DNA of 64,000 nucleotides from Coccinella septempunctata (Eukaryota > Arthropoda > Insecta > Coleoptera > Coccinellidae): the NCBI RefSeq assembly GCF_907165205.1, contig NC_058194.1, forward strand, positions 8,202,730 to 8,266,729. Reading direction: 5' to 3'. The notes under the pieces are model-generated. The model saw nothing but the letters and a program-made list of their open reading frames with translations, was not told the origin of the DNA and did not search any database. Position 1 is the stretch's first letter; each line of letters begins with the position of its first letter. A program made the position numbers and the translations under genes. Below, one piece after another: positions 25,300-36,733 of this stretch.

Positions 25300-25343
25300 C
25301 TCGGTCGACGTTTCGGTCCACGTCTGGACCTTCTTCAGGACTC
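25300..25343 (-). ncRNA. Hammerhead-ribozyme-like motif, left Penelope copy
   Basis: On the minus strand, CTGAAGA (core CUGANGA), one extra A, stem II GGTCC / GGACC around loop AGACGT, then GAAAC and GTC. The bases outside (GTC before the core, GAC after the cleavage position) can pair as the start of stem I. Stem III would be the self-complementary ACGT, which suggests action as a dimer. Hammerheads in the terminal repeats of Penelope-like elements are established. The extra A between core and stem II departs from the minimal consensus. Confidence 0.55.
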
Positions 25344-25632
25344 TACAATAATGAAGAATAAGCTACACAAATCATTCCTCAACTACAACATTCAAGAAAC
25401 TTACAGAATAGCTGAGTTCGAAAATTTTAGTTCTCTTCAGCATCTATTGAGAACGAACAAAAAGATAACTGTCATAATGCACAAGGACTACATGAAATCT
25501 GACTAATTTTTAACTTGAGAGGATACTCAATTAGTCAACTATTATAAAACACAGGAAGATTAAGGATTACAATTAACAATGTGGCATGTACAATAGTTCA
25601 TAGAATGAAATTTAAGGTTAGATCACAGACAA

Positions 25633-27762
25633 TCAATCTGAACTCACAGAAATATCCCGGACAATTCTCTCATTCTTGTAAGATATTAAAAAGGAATAAA
25701 TGTTACTAATATTTTCTATGTCTTTTTTTGAGTTCATAACATTATCGGTTCGTTTGATGTGAAACATTTCCAAGAATGATCGTTTATTCAAATTACTTTC
25801 AAACTCCAGAATCTTGGTAGCATTATAATCTAATTCATGTTTGGTTTTTCGACTATGTTCCGCCAAAGCACAATTCTTTCTGGGATTTTTGATATCACTT
25901 TTGTGTTGAACTAATCTCTTTTTTAATTGTTGAGAAGTCTGGCCTATGTAGCTTAAATTGCAAGAAGTACATGGTACACAATATACTACTCCTCTCATTT
26001 TCATTTTGTCTAACTTATCTTTTACTGATGAATAAAGTCTGCCTATATTAAATTGATTTTTTATCGCGATCTTGAAGTGAGAATCTTTTAGTATATTCAC
26101 TAATTTGTAGGTGACATCTGGTATAGCTGGTAAGGACACATAAAAAATATCTGCTAAATTTGCAATTCGCGATTCATTACCTACATCATGTGTTCTTGAG
26201 GATGTGTTGAAAACTAATCTGCTAATCAATCCTCTTGGATATCCATTTTTTAACATCAAATCTTGAAGGATTACTAGATTTTTGTTTAATAGTGTGGGGT
26301 GCGAAATCTTAGTGATTCTTTCTTTCATGCCAACAATAAGATTAATTTTTTGTTTTAGTGGATGATTGGATGAGAAATTGATGTATCTACCTGAACTGCT
26401 ATTTTTACGATACCAATCAATCTTTAATCTGTTATCATTAGTTCTTATGATTCTCGTATCAAGAAATGGAACTGAATCATTTGTTTCCTCCTCCAATGTA
26501 AATTTGATGTATTGATTAAAACTGTTAAAACTATCTAACACAAACTGAATCTGATCGGCAGGAACCGCACAAAATATATCATCAACATATTTCTTTATTA
26601 CAGGGATCAAAAACGGAATCAAGGCCAGAACCTTATCTAGCACATAGTCCATCACCATTCTTGCGACAATAGGGCTCAATTTTAAGCCCATAGGTGATCC
26701 AAAAATTTGAATAAAGATCTTACTATCAAAGATGAAATAATTTGACTTAAAAAGAAAACTCACTATATCCATGAATTCAACCATTGGAATATCAGTATGT
26801 GCCTCTATCGAACTCCAATTACTCTCTATTACTTCAAGCACCAAATCAAGAGGAATGTTACTGTACAGCGACACAACATCTAAGCTAATTAACCTATAAC
26901 CTGGTGGCAACTGAAAATCATTAAACTCGGCAGAAAACTGAAAACTGTCTTTGACATAATATCTATTTTCTTCATTATCAACTGAGCTGGTTAAAATTGA
27001 TGCTATGAATCCTGAGAGACTAGATGTAGGAGTATTAATACATGATACAATGGGACGTAGAGAAAGGGTAGGCTTGTGAACCTTGGGCAGGCCATAGAAC
27101 CTAGCTGGAACACCGTTATAGTCATGCAACATTTTACCTTGTTCTTTAGATATATATTTATTGTCGACTAATTTATTAATCATCGCATTCAACTTGTTTT
27201 GAATTGATGTAGTTGGATCTCTCTGAAGCAACATATAATAACGATTGTCATTAAGTAATTCATAGGCCAAACGTAAATACTGATCTTTATCAATTGCAAC
27301 CGTGATATTTCCCTTGTCTGACTGTAAAATTAAAAGATCAGGTTGATCCCTCATGAAGCTTTTACAAAAATAGTACTCCTTTTGGAACACATTACTTATG
27401 TTGGGAGAACTCCTGATATAATTAGTTATTACGTTAGTTGTCAAAGACCTGGTAATGTTTTTATCTTCCTCACTGAGATCTTTTTTAGAGTGAATAATAT
27501 ACTCCACATCAGCAAGGAGTTTCTGAACAGATACTTCACTCTTCGGAATGTCAACACAAAACTTATTACCCAAAGAAAGAAACTTCGTGACCCTTTCAGG
27601 AATCTGAATAGAACTCACATTCTTGAACTCAGTGAGGAAGATAAAAACATTACCAGGTCTTTGACAACTAACGTAATAACTAATTATATCAGGAGTTCTC
27701 CCAACATAAGTAATGTGTTCCAAAAGGAGTACTATTTTTGTAAAAGCTTCCTGAGGGATCAA
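25633..27762 (-). CDS. Penelope-like reverse transcriptase with GIY-YIG endonuclease (left copy)
   Basis: A 709-codon open frame. Reading from its first codon, residues 1 to about 45 are antisense to the neighbouring right copy and are not real protein; genuine sequence starts near residue 46 (IPERVTKFLSLGNKFC, typical of the N-terminal part of this family). The RT domain follows: GLPKVHKP (about 224-231), motif A SLDVVSLYSNIP (293-304), GSPMGLKLSP (355-364) and the catalytic YVDD (392-395). At the C-terminus is the endonuclease: CVPCTSCNLSYIGQTS (595-610) with the downstream KKRLVQH. The enzyme class copies its own RNA into nicked DNA. The frame is uninterrupted, but the 5' end of the gene is missing, so the copy is probably not autonomous. 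The family assignment is firm from the RT + GIY-YIG order. Confidence 0.9.
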   Translation of the reverse strand: MIPQEAFTKIVLLLEHITYVGRTPDIISYYVSCQRPGNVFIFLTEFKNVSSIQIPERVTKFLSLGNKFCVDIPKSEVSVQKLLADVEYIIHSKKDLSEEDKNITRSLTTNVITNYIRSSPNISNVFQKEYYFCKSFMRDQPDLLILQSDKGNITVAIDKDQYLRLAYELLNDNRYYMLLQRDPTTSIQNKLNAMINKLVDNKYISKEQGKMLHDYNGVPARFYGLPKVHKPTLSLRPIVSCINTPTSSLSGFIASILTSSVDNEENRYYVKDSFQFSAEFNDFQLPPGYRLISLDVVSLYSNIPLDLVLEVIESNWSSIEAHTDIPMVEFMDIVSFLFKSNYFIFDSKIFIQIFGSPMGLKLSPIVARMVMDYVLDKVLALIPFLIPVIKKYVDDIFCAVPADQIQFVLDSFNSFNQYIKFTLEEETNDSVPFLDTRIIRTNDNRLKIDWYRKNSSSGRYINFSSNHPLKQKINLIVGMKERITKISHPTLLNKNLVILQDLMLKNGYPRGLISRLVFNTSSRTHDVGNESRIANLADIFYVSLPAIPDVTYKLVNILKDSHFKIAIKNQFNIGRLYSSVKDKLDKMKMRGVVYCVPCTSCNLSYIGQTSQQLKKRLVQHKSDIKNPRKNCALAEHSRKTKHELDYNATKILEFESNLNKRSFLEMFHIKRTDNVMNSKKDIENISNIYSFLISYKNERIVRDISVSSD

Positions 27763-29473
27763 CCTGATCTTTTAATTTTACAGTCAGACAAGGGAAATAT
27801 CACGGTTGCAATTGATAAAGATCAGTATTTACGTTTGGCCTATGAATTACTTAATGACAATCGTTATTATATGTTGCTTCAGAGAGATCCAACTACATCA
27901 ATTCAAAACAAGTTGAATGCGATGATTAATAAATTAGTCGACAATAAATATATATCTAAAGAACAAGGTAAAATGTTGCATGACTATAACGGTGTTCCAG
28001 CTAGGTTCTATGGCCTGCCCAAGGTTCACAAGCCTACCCTTTCTCTACGTCCCATTGTATCATGTATTAATACTCCTACATCTAGTCTCTCAGGATTCAT
28101 AGCATCAATTTTAACCAGCTCAGTTGATAATGAAGAAAATAGATATTATGTCAAAGACAGTTTTCAGTTTTCTGCCGAGTTTAATGATTTTCAGTTGCCA
28201 CCAGGTTATAGGTTAATTAGCTTAGATGTTGTGTCGCTGTACAGTAACATTCCTCTTGATTTGGTGCTTGAAGTAATAGAGAGTAATTGGAGTTCGATAG
28301 AGGCACATACTGATATTCCAATGGTTGAATTCATGGATATAGTGAGTTTTCTTTTTAAGTCAAATTATTTCATCTTTGATAGTAAGATCTTTATTCAAAT
28401 TTTTGGATCACCTATGGGCTTAAAATTGAGCCCTATTGTCGCAAGAATGGTGATGGACTATGTGCTAGATAAGGTTCTGGCCTTGATTCCGTTTTTGATC
28501 CCTGTAATAAAGAAATATGTTGATGATATATTTTGTGCGGTTCCTGCCGATCAGATTCAGTTTGTGTTAGATAGTTTTAACAGTTTTAATCAATACATCA
28601 AATTTACATTGGAGGAGGAAACAAATGATTCAGTTCCATTTCTTGATACGAGAATCATAAGAACTAATGATAACAGATTAAAGATTGATTGGTATCGTAA
28701 AAATAGCAGTTCAGGTAGATACATCAATTTCTCATCCAATCATCCACTAAAACAAAAAATTAATCTTATTGTTGGCATGAAAGAAAGAATCACTAAGATT
28801 TCGCACCCCACACTATTAAACAAAAATCTAGTAATCCTTCAAGATTTGATGTTAAAAAATGGATATCCAAGAGGATTGATTAGCAGATTAGTTTTCAACA
28901 CATCCTCAAGAACACATGATGTAGGTAATGAATCGCGAATTGCAAATTTAGCAGATATTTTTTATGTGTCCTTACCAGCTATACCAGATGTCACCTACAA
29001 ATTAGTGAATATACTAAAAGATTCTCACTTCAAGATCGCGATAAAAAAATCAATTTAATATAGGCAGACTTTATTCATCAGTAAAAGATAAGTTAGACAA
29101 AATGAAAATGAGAGGAGTAGTATATTGTGTACCATGTACTTCTTGCAATTTAAGCTACATAGGCCAGACTTCTCAACAATTAAAAAAGAGATTAGTTCAA
29201 CACAAAAGTGATATCAAAAATCCCAGAAAGAATTGTGCTTTGGCGGAACATAGTCGAAAAACCAAACATGAATTAGATTATAATGCTACCAAGATTCTGG
29301 AGTTTGAAAGTAATTTGAATAAACGATCATTCTTGGAAATGTTTCACATCAAACGAACCGATAATGTTATGAACTCAAAAAAAGACATAGAAAATATTAG
29401 TAACATTTATTCCTTTTTAATATCTTACAAGAATGAGAGAATTGTCCGGGATATTTCTGTGAGTTCAGATTGA
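27629..29473 (+). pseudogene. Penelope-like RT/GIY-YIG, frameshifted right copy
   Basis: The inverted twin of the left copy, starting at LSEEDKN and missing everything upstream. Over the RT domain I see one amino-acid difference from the left copy (CKSFL against CKSFM). Near 29042-29048 a run of A is one base longer than in the left copy; this shifts the frame and produces a stop at 29056-29058, just before the endonuclease. The endonuclease part remains open at 29102-29473 in another frame. An open stretch upstream of 27629 on this strand is antisense to the left copy and is not part of the gene. A homopolymer sequencing or assembly error is a possible alternative to a true mutation. Confidence 0.85.
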
Positions 29474-29760
29474 TTGTCTGTGATCTAACCTTAAATTTCA
29501 TTCTATGAACTATTGTACATGCCACATTGTTAATTGTAATCCTTAATCTTCCTGTGTTTTATAATAGTTGACTAATTGAGTATCCTCTCAAGTTAAAAAT
29601 TAGTCAGATTTCATGTAGTCCTTGTGCATTATGACAGTTATCTTTTTGTTCGTTCTCAATAGATGCTGAAGAGAACTAAAATTTTCGAACTCAGCTATTC
29701 TGTAAGTTTCTTGAATGTTGTAGTTGAGGAATGATTTGTGTAGCTTATTCTTCATTATTG

Positions 29761-29806
29761 TAGATACCTGAAGAAGGTCCAGACGTGGACCGAAACGTCG
29801 ACCGAG
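29761..29806 (+). ncRNA. Hammerhead-ribozyme-like motif, right Penelope copy
   Basis: Same core as in the left copy: CTGAAGA at 29768-29774, stem II GGTCC (29776-29780) / GGACC (29787-29791), GAAAC, GTC ending at 29799. The base pairs that would start stem I are weaker than in the left copy (GATAC before the core instead of GAGTC), so it is probably less active or inactive. Confidence 0.5.
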
Positions 29807-29899
29807 AATAAATGTAGTTTTACATAATACAGCCTGTTTTGATCCAAGAACCCATTAACCTTATTGAAGAATTATACGATTGGAGTTATTTAGTATTGT

Positions 29900-29900
<1 letters not shown>

Positions 29901-29951
<51 letters not shown>
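29901..29951. repeat. (AT)n tract, 51 bp, one interruption
   Basis: AT dinucleotides with a single ATAC break, separating the Penelope pair (plus a 31-bp AATTATACG... segment at 29870-29900) from family-1 copy B. Confidence 0.95.
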
Positions 29952-29955
<4 letters not shown>

Positions 29956-31872
29956 TAAAGTGTTAATACCACCTCCAAAATAGTAACTCGTTTAACGGTC
30001 TCACCTCATATATATCGATGTCACCTCCGAAATCGGAGGTGAAAACGTTTTGCCTTGTTTTTTAGCTTGTAAGATTCAGGAGGCTTCAGGGACCAACATA
30101 TCAAAAAATCGTTTTGAGGTCACAACGCACCCCCTTTATGTACTGAACAATCTTTTAGTTCGAGTGTATATCACTGGCGCTAGTGTGCTGAGCTGTATAT
30201 CGGAGAATTGCTCTGAAAGACTCTTTGTTTGTTAGCACCTCCGAAAATGGCAACGTTGTACTGTGCAAGCAGATGTAGACAGGCGGAATATCAGTATACG
30301 GAGGAATTAAGTAAAGAGAGGCGCAGCGCGTTTTCTCCTCCATTATTGCAAGCCAGGCGGCATATCTCAACGATTTTTTATCGCATTCCTTTGTAGGGGA
30401 AAGAATCACGTGAAAGAGAACCAATCTTGGCTCTCTCGAATGGGATTATGACTGTTTATATTTCATCGTGCGTATATCTATGCATCCGTTGAACTTCTTT
30501 CATCTCAAGCTAACACTATAATTCTGAATTTGGCGAACTATTTCATTACCTATCTGAAAACGAATCGATTTGAGTCTTGTCCATAATGATATTTCTTCTC
30601 TCTATGGAAATGATCCATATAGATAATACTACCTATTAGTATAACGAATAATCAGTATTGTTACATTGCATATAATAAAATAACCTGTTCAGAGAAAAAC
30701 ATTTTTTGGATAAGAAAATTCAGATGTTAATGGTGATGAATATTCAAGGACAATGAGCCAATCCGAAAATTTTCATTTCAGAATCAGGAGAAAAAAATGC
30801 TACCAATTTCACAATATCACAGAAATGAACAACGTCGGCTAAACCGATTGTTGGACATTGTGTTATTTCAAATGGAACGCTCTTTATATTTTTCTTGAAT
30901 CAGATTTCTCAATGATTTTGAGGAATCCTTTGCTCAGAAACATCTCTTTTATTATCGATTATGTTTAAATATTGGATTTTCCCGAAAATTTGAAGAGCTT
31001 GTACCATCTCTCTGGTTTAAATATTTCAGTGATGTATCATAAAGAAAATTACCAATTATATCGAAACAAGTAAGATTTTATGAAGAATTCGCCAAAACAG
31101 ATTTGCATTTATCGATAGATCATACAGGGTGTAAGGGAAAAAATAAACAATATTGAAGTCTTTGGAAGGCCTCGAGTCAACATATTTTGAAATTGCAACC
31201 ATATTTTTGTCAAGATATAATGAATCTTCAAAATGAAGTTAATAATATAGATACATACTCGGATACATATGATTGAGATACAGATGATTGATTAACTTCT
31301 ACTATCTAAAATAAAAAGGTACATAGGTAAAATATAGCTATATACAGGATATCTGTAAACAAATGCGAAGGAATAAGGGAGATGATTCCTTAATTAAAAT
31401 AAGCGGGGGTATTTCCTGTAAATTTTTCAAATCGACAGACCTTCCAAGATACAGCCTTTGGAAGGCGATGACGAGTTTACAGTTTTTAATTTTTTTTACA
31501 GGTTCTAAAAAACACTGAGTCATAAAACTATACATATTATGAAGCACTGAGTAGATTGTTACCAGTTTCAACTTCGGCAAGCTCGTAGTTTAGGCGGTAA
31601 ATTGCTATCGATTTTTTCAATGTGTCTCTCCCTTAAATTCAAAAATTTCTGTGAAAATGTTGAAATTTGAGTTATTATGCTATTGTCATAGAAGTATACG
31701 AAACTAGCAGGTCGGGGGATTCAAGATTTCGGGCCGATTCACCTTAAGAAAACATAATAAAATGAATTTTGTGAATACCTACCGAGGCTGAAAACCACTA
31801 TTCTCCGCTATAAAAAATTAGTATTATTCCAATAATATACCGACTTAATGAATGCTACGTTGCTATTACTAT

Positions 31873-31993
31873 AAGGCCCGGTTGTTCAGTTCAGGATGAG
31901 GCCGAGATTTAAGATGATCCTAGATAATCTAACAGAACTGAACTGAACTGTCAAAATCAATCTAGGATAAACTTTAATCCCGAACTGAACAAC
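31873..31993. mobile_element. Short palindromic MITE in copy B
   Basis: Counterpart of 20281-20403, here with the undamaged arm GGTTGTTCAGTTC against GAACTGAACAAC. Confidence 0.7.
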
Positions 31994-32093
31994 TGCTATA
32001 CATGTAGAGTTTCGGATTATGCGAGAATCTACTACTTTTCCTTCAAAACAACAACTACGCTGAAGGAAATGTGATTGACTGTTAGCGACGCGG

Positions 32094-33571
32094 CAGGCCC
32101 GGATCTAGGGGGGGGCAAGCGGGGCGCTTGCCCCGGGCGCCAGCCTAAGGGGGCGCCAAAATCAACCAGAGGTTAAAATTTTTTTACTTTTGATTTTCTC
32201 GGAAAAAATTAATTTCCTAGTGCTGAAATGGAAACTGTAGAATGGAAACATGATAAACCATCACTATGCATAAAATCTTTAAAATCAATGAGGGATAAAT
32301 TAACTGCATATTATTCAGTCATCTACGAATGACCGCCACACTTGGGTGAAATAGGTTGAAAGATCTGATATGTTTACACTGCGTCGTAAGCAGTAATTTC
32401 TTTGCCTGGGGAATTGCCGACTCATCGCCTTCTCATCTGGAACTAAGGGCCAAAATTTCCGATTTTCTATAGACCATAACATAAAAACTAATCCTTTCAG
32501 CATAATTCTGTTTGCATATTCGTAATCTATGCCTTAGTGAAACACCAATTTTGGTGGAAATCGGTGAGATCGAAATTTTTTCAAATTTTCCATAGATGTA
32601 CCGAGTTTTTCACCATAATTTGAGCCCCCTTTAACTTTGTTACTAAGAGAGGTACAAAAAAATGTTTTATACAAAAGTTTCACGAAATTGAGTTTTTTTC
32701 AAATGTTTTCACAAAATGAAATATATACAAAGTGGGCGGTTTTCTGAAGAATATTTTTGGTCTCCGATCAAACCGAATTCATTCTGTACGCTAATTCGAG
32801 AGCGTAGAACACGAATATGCAAACAGATATTTTAAAAAAATTACTTTTCAAGTTTTGGTCGATGGAAAATCGGAAATTTTGGACCTTCGCGGAAAAATTC
32901 ATAAAATCTGAACCGTTCGAGATAGATGAATGAAATGTGGATTTTTATATTTGCAAAGAACCAATTCATCACCAAAAAAACAGCATATGACTAGTGCCTT
33001 TTTTCTAGCTGCTACAGCTCCTCAAAGTTGACCAATATTTCCGAAATTTTACACTAAAAGTGATTTATTCCTCAAAATACTGATCCTCCAAAAATCTAAT
33101 TGCATATTCGTGATCTACCTTGAATTAATATGTAAAATGATCCGGGTCGATATATGTAGTTAAAAAAATTAATTTTTGTTCGGAATAATTTCGTTCATGA
33201 AGCGCGGGTAAAAACGATGGACGATGGCGGGTTGCAAACGACATTCTTGTAAATACAAACTTTTCAATTTTTTTTATTTATGCAATTTTTGGGAGTATTT
33301 TGGGAAAAGAATAACTTTTAATGGAACAATAAAAAAAATATCTTTTGATGGAACAATGGGAAAAATATGAGTGTTTTTTTCCGAAAGTAGTCATCTTAGG
33401 AAAAATCTAATTGCATATTCGTAATCTATACGACCTCGAACTAGTGAAAAAAATAACTCGGGTTGAAAGTGATGACGAATATGCAATTAGATTTTTCCTA
33501 CGAACCTTAGAAGGGGGGGGCGCCATCAGGAATATTTGCCCCGGTCAGAAAAAATCGTAGATCCGGGCCTG
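32094..33571. mobile_element. hAT-like non-autonomous transposon inserted in copy B
   Basis: A 1478-bp insert absent from copies A and C. It has perfect 14-bp terminal inverted repeats (CAGGCCCGGATCTA) and a 7-bp flanking repeat GACGCGG (32087-32093 and 33572-33578); the uninterrupted site with one GACGCGG is visible in A and C. Runs of G lie just inside both ends. No long open frame is present. CAGG-type ends fit hAT-related elements, whose usual target duplication is 8 bp, so the 7 bp here is a slight misfit. A GCATATTCGT motif recurs five times in both orientations. Confidence 0.88.
33399..33498. repeat. Inverted GCATATTCGT repeat pair near the right end of the hAT-like insert
   Basis: GGAAAAATCTAATTGCATAT... 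(from 33399) and its inverse ...ATATGCAATTAGATTTTTCC (to 33498) can form a stem of about 24 bp with a loop of about 50 bases. Three further copies of the core lie near 32511, 32810 and 33091. Confidence 0.8.
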
Positions 33572-34465
33572 GACGCGGAATATCAACCATCTAAATTCTG
33601 TAGTCCATACAAATTTCTTTGAACTCTCATCATACTATATAGCAGTCGGATACTGAAATCCGTCATTTGTCAAAATGAGTTGTCAGTTCATAGACTGACC
33701 CATATTTTCGAAAGCTATTGATCTATTAATTAAATCGTTCTATAATTGGTCCTAAATTGACAGTCGTATTGTGAAAAACGATCTGCAGCGGATTATCTAA
33801 ACACGAAATAAATTCTGCAATGTTTCGGATCATAAGGTTAATTGAATAAGTATCTTGTTCGTATCATTTGTTGAACTTCATTATTCTAAATATTCTTCAA
33901 TGAATGAAAATATAATATCAACACACATAATTTTTTGATTTATTCGTCATCAAATCATTAAATAAATCGTTTCTCGAAAAGTTTCGAGTCTTGGGGCAAA
34001 TATAATATTGAATTATTTACATCATTATTTGTCGAACTTCAAAGTTCTGAATGAATTAAAATCTATACTTGACAATATACGAGACAGTTTTCACGAGAGT
34101 TTCAATGAAATCTGAAAATTTTCATCATTCTGGAGCATTCTGGACATCAATAATTCTCGAATCATCCATGGCATAAATTCAATTTTATCCAATATAACAA
34201 GCAAAACGAAATGTTACTCGAACTCATCTTGAGCAATTCTCTCCTGAAAAGCTCGAATCAGGTAGAAAAGTTTGAACCCTTCGTATCAACATTAACACGT
34301 GTTTTGCAGTAAACAGATGCCGATTTCATTTTCAACGGGCAATGTAACCAGGGTCGGGGGGATGAACCAGAGTCTCTGGATGAACGTTTCTCACAACAAG
34401 AAGAATTTGAATTTTCATATGAGGGTGAGGGCATTTGTTTCAAAATTTTCAGAGTACAAGGAGTA

Positions 34466-36733
34466 TACAGGGTGTTTCACGAGTAAACAGACAAATGAAA
34501 ACCGTGAATAGAGGGCATTGCGCTGAGTTCAAAATCACCCCATATACAGGGTGTCCCAAAACTAGTGAATCAAACGTCACACCACGATAGAGTAAACCAA
34601 ATATCATCGAATGACACCAACATTAGTTCAACTAAAACGTACCGTTTCCAAAATAATCAGAATTTTATTAAAATACCTAAAGTTTCCGATTTTCGAACTA
34701 TTTTTCTTAATAACAGGGCCAGTTTGTGAAAAATGATATCGATTTTAAATTATATTGAACTAAGATTATTGTTTCATCTCCCCTAATTGAAATTATTTTG
34801 AGTAGTTAATCGATAACCATAACCTAAGTCTCGACCTAAGTTGATGTTAATTGAAACAATTGTTTTTTCTACATGATTTTTAATACTCAGATTAAACAGG
34901 GGTGATAATATGGGAGAAAAACGCTATCCTTAATCACAAATTTGCCTTGTAATTGAAAAAATAGTTCGAAAATCGGCAACTTTAGGTTAGGTTTCCTCAG
35001 AAACCCACAGATTACAGTAATCTGTGCAGAAACCGTACATTTTCGCTCAACTAATGTTGGTGTCATTCGATAGTATTTGATCTACTCTATCGTGGTGTGA
35101 CGTTTGTTTCGATAGTTTTGGGGCACCCTATATATAGGTTTCTTCAGTGTTTTTTGAAATTTCTCGAATTTCCGTTCGGCTATAACTCCTGAAATTCTTT
35201 ATCAAGTCGACTGAAAATTTATATTTAGCCTTGAGTTGTTAATTTCATTGAAACAGAGCATTTAAATTCGACAAAAATCAGGACCGGGCTCAGTGAGGCT
35301 TTACTTAAACTTAAACTCATAAAAACACCGTGTATGTAGTTTTTTAATAATAATTCAAACTTTTTTGTTATCTGCATTATTATTGTCTCAAAATGAATTG
35401 ATTTTTGGGTTGCCCTACCTGTTGATCATGTTCTAGAAAAAATTGTTTTGGTCAGACGCCTCTAAGGAATAGAGGACTTCATGAAAAATAGAAATTCTTA
35501 ATTGATTTTTTTCAAAGAAATGAAATGAATGTGTTCAACCATATTCGGTCTTCAAAATAGTCATTCACGATGATGAAATGTTTCAAAATTGATAATGCAC
35601 TAATGCACAAATATGGATGGAAGAACTACGCTATCTTGAAACTAAATATTAAAACTTGATCTTCAGAATTAATCTATTTTTCTATGGACAACTAGTTGTG
35701 TGAATGAAAACAAAGAAAGAAATCGCGGGGTGTCAGATCTGGAGATCTAGCAGTCCAATGTTGGGGTCCTACCCTTCAAATGAAATGACCTGAAATATTT
35801 ATAAATACTTTTTCTGGTGCATGAATATCATCAATGTTTCAATAACAAATTGTAATAAGACCAGACCAATCCATAGATGTCCATAGATCCAATAATGAAT
35901 ATAACGGAATAAGAGAAGAATTCGAAAGTGCATTTATCATACTTATTCGAAGTGCCAATCATTACCTTCACTAAAAGACCAAATGAGGTGAAAATCAATT
36001 CGAAAAATTACTTCAGGTCCACGTTGTCCATAAAAAGCGATTCATTCGGAAGATATCAAGTTATAATTATTATTTTCATGATAGCGTAGTTTTTGATTGC
36101 TATTTTTGTTCATTATCAATAATAAAGCTTATTATCACTGTGAATTATTTATCTGAATAACCAGATATGCTAAAATATCAAAAACGAAAAAATTCAGTTG
36201 AACATTTCGAATTCCATTTTTAGATTTCCACATCTGATTGGCGATCATATTCATACCATTAATTATTGTGAAGTAAAAGTCAATATGCAGCGCTGTTTTT
36301 TCTAGAGGCATTTCACCACCAAATAATTATTCATTAAAAATTATGCACTGATAAAGCATACCAAAATTTCATTGATTTTGAGATAATCTATGCAGATACC
36401 TGAAAAATTCAAAATTATGACGAAAAAAACTACAGTGTGTTTTGCATGAGTTTAAGTTTGAATATGGCCTCAATGAGTCCGGTCCTGTGTTCGTCCACTT
36501 TTAATGTTCTGTTTTATTGAAACTTACAAGCTTAAGCGGATAATGAGTTTTTAGCCGAATACAACTGAACTATTTGGAGTTATAGCTGAACGAAAATTCG
36601 GGAAATTCGAATAAACTCCTCTGTATATCGGAAACGGAATGCACAAGACACACATATGAGGTGTTTTTGAACTCAGCTTAATGCCCTCTATTCACGGTTT
36701 TCGTTTGTCCGTTTACTTGTGAAACAACCTGTG
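34466..36733. mobile_element. Long-inverted-repeat element nested in copy B
   Basis: Counterpart of 21387-23627, with TACAGGGTGTTTCACGAG at the left and GTGAAACAACCTGTG at the right (the latter carries a C-to-A change in CACCCTG). Confidence 0.65.
34547..35129. mobile_element. CAGGGTGTCCC MITE in copy B
   Basis: Counterpart of 21468-22021. It carries an extra segment of about 29 bp, absent from A and C, containing the palindrome CACAGATTACAGTAATCTGT (from 35006) and a repeat of CAGAAACC on both sides. Confidence 0.7.

Larger units (their letters stand above)
25237..29869. mobile_element. Head-to-head pair of Penelope-like elements (large palindrome)
   Basis: Two near-identical arms of about 2.24 kb (25237-27478 minus, 27629-29869 plus) around a spacer of about 150 bp (27479-27628). 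Both outer ends read AACCTTATTGAAG outward and abut or closely approach (AT)n. The spacer is upstream coding sequence of the left copy only, so both copies are 5'-truncated to different extents and joined head to head. Inverted and truncated copies are a known habit of Penelope-like elements. The arms appear almost identical, so the event is recent or the arms are being homogenised. Confidence 0.88.

Noticed and set aside
27343..27628. N-terminal extension of the right Penelope frame
   Set aside because: These codons are antisense to the left copy; the open stretch is a by-product of the head-to-head inversion.
25237..29869. LTR retrotransposon
   Set aside because: The ends are inverted rather than direct, and the protein has RT plus GIY-YIG without protease, RNase H or integrase, which is the Penelope-like arrangement.
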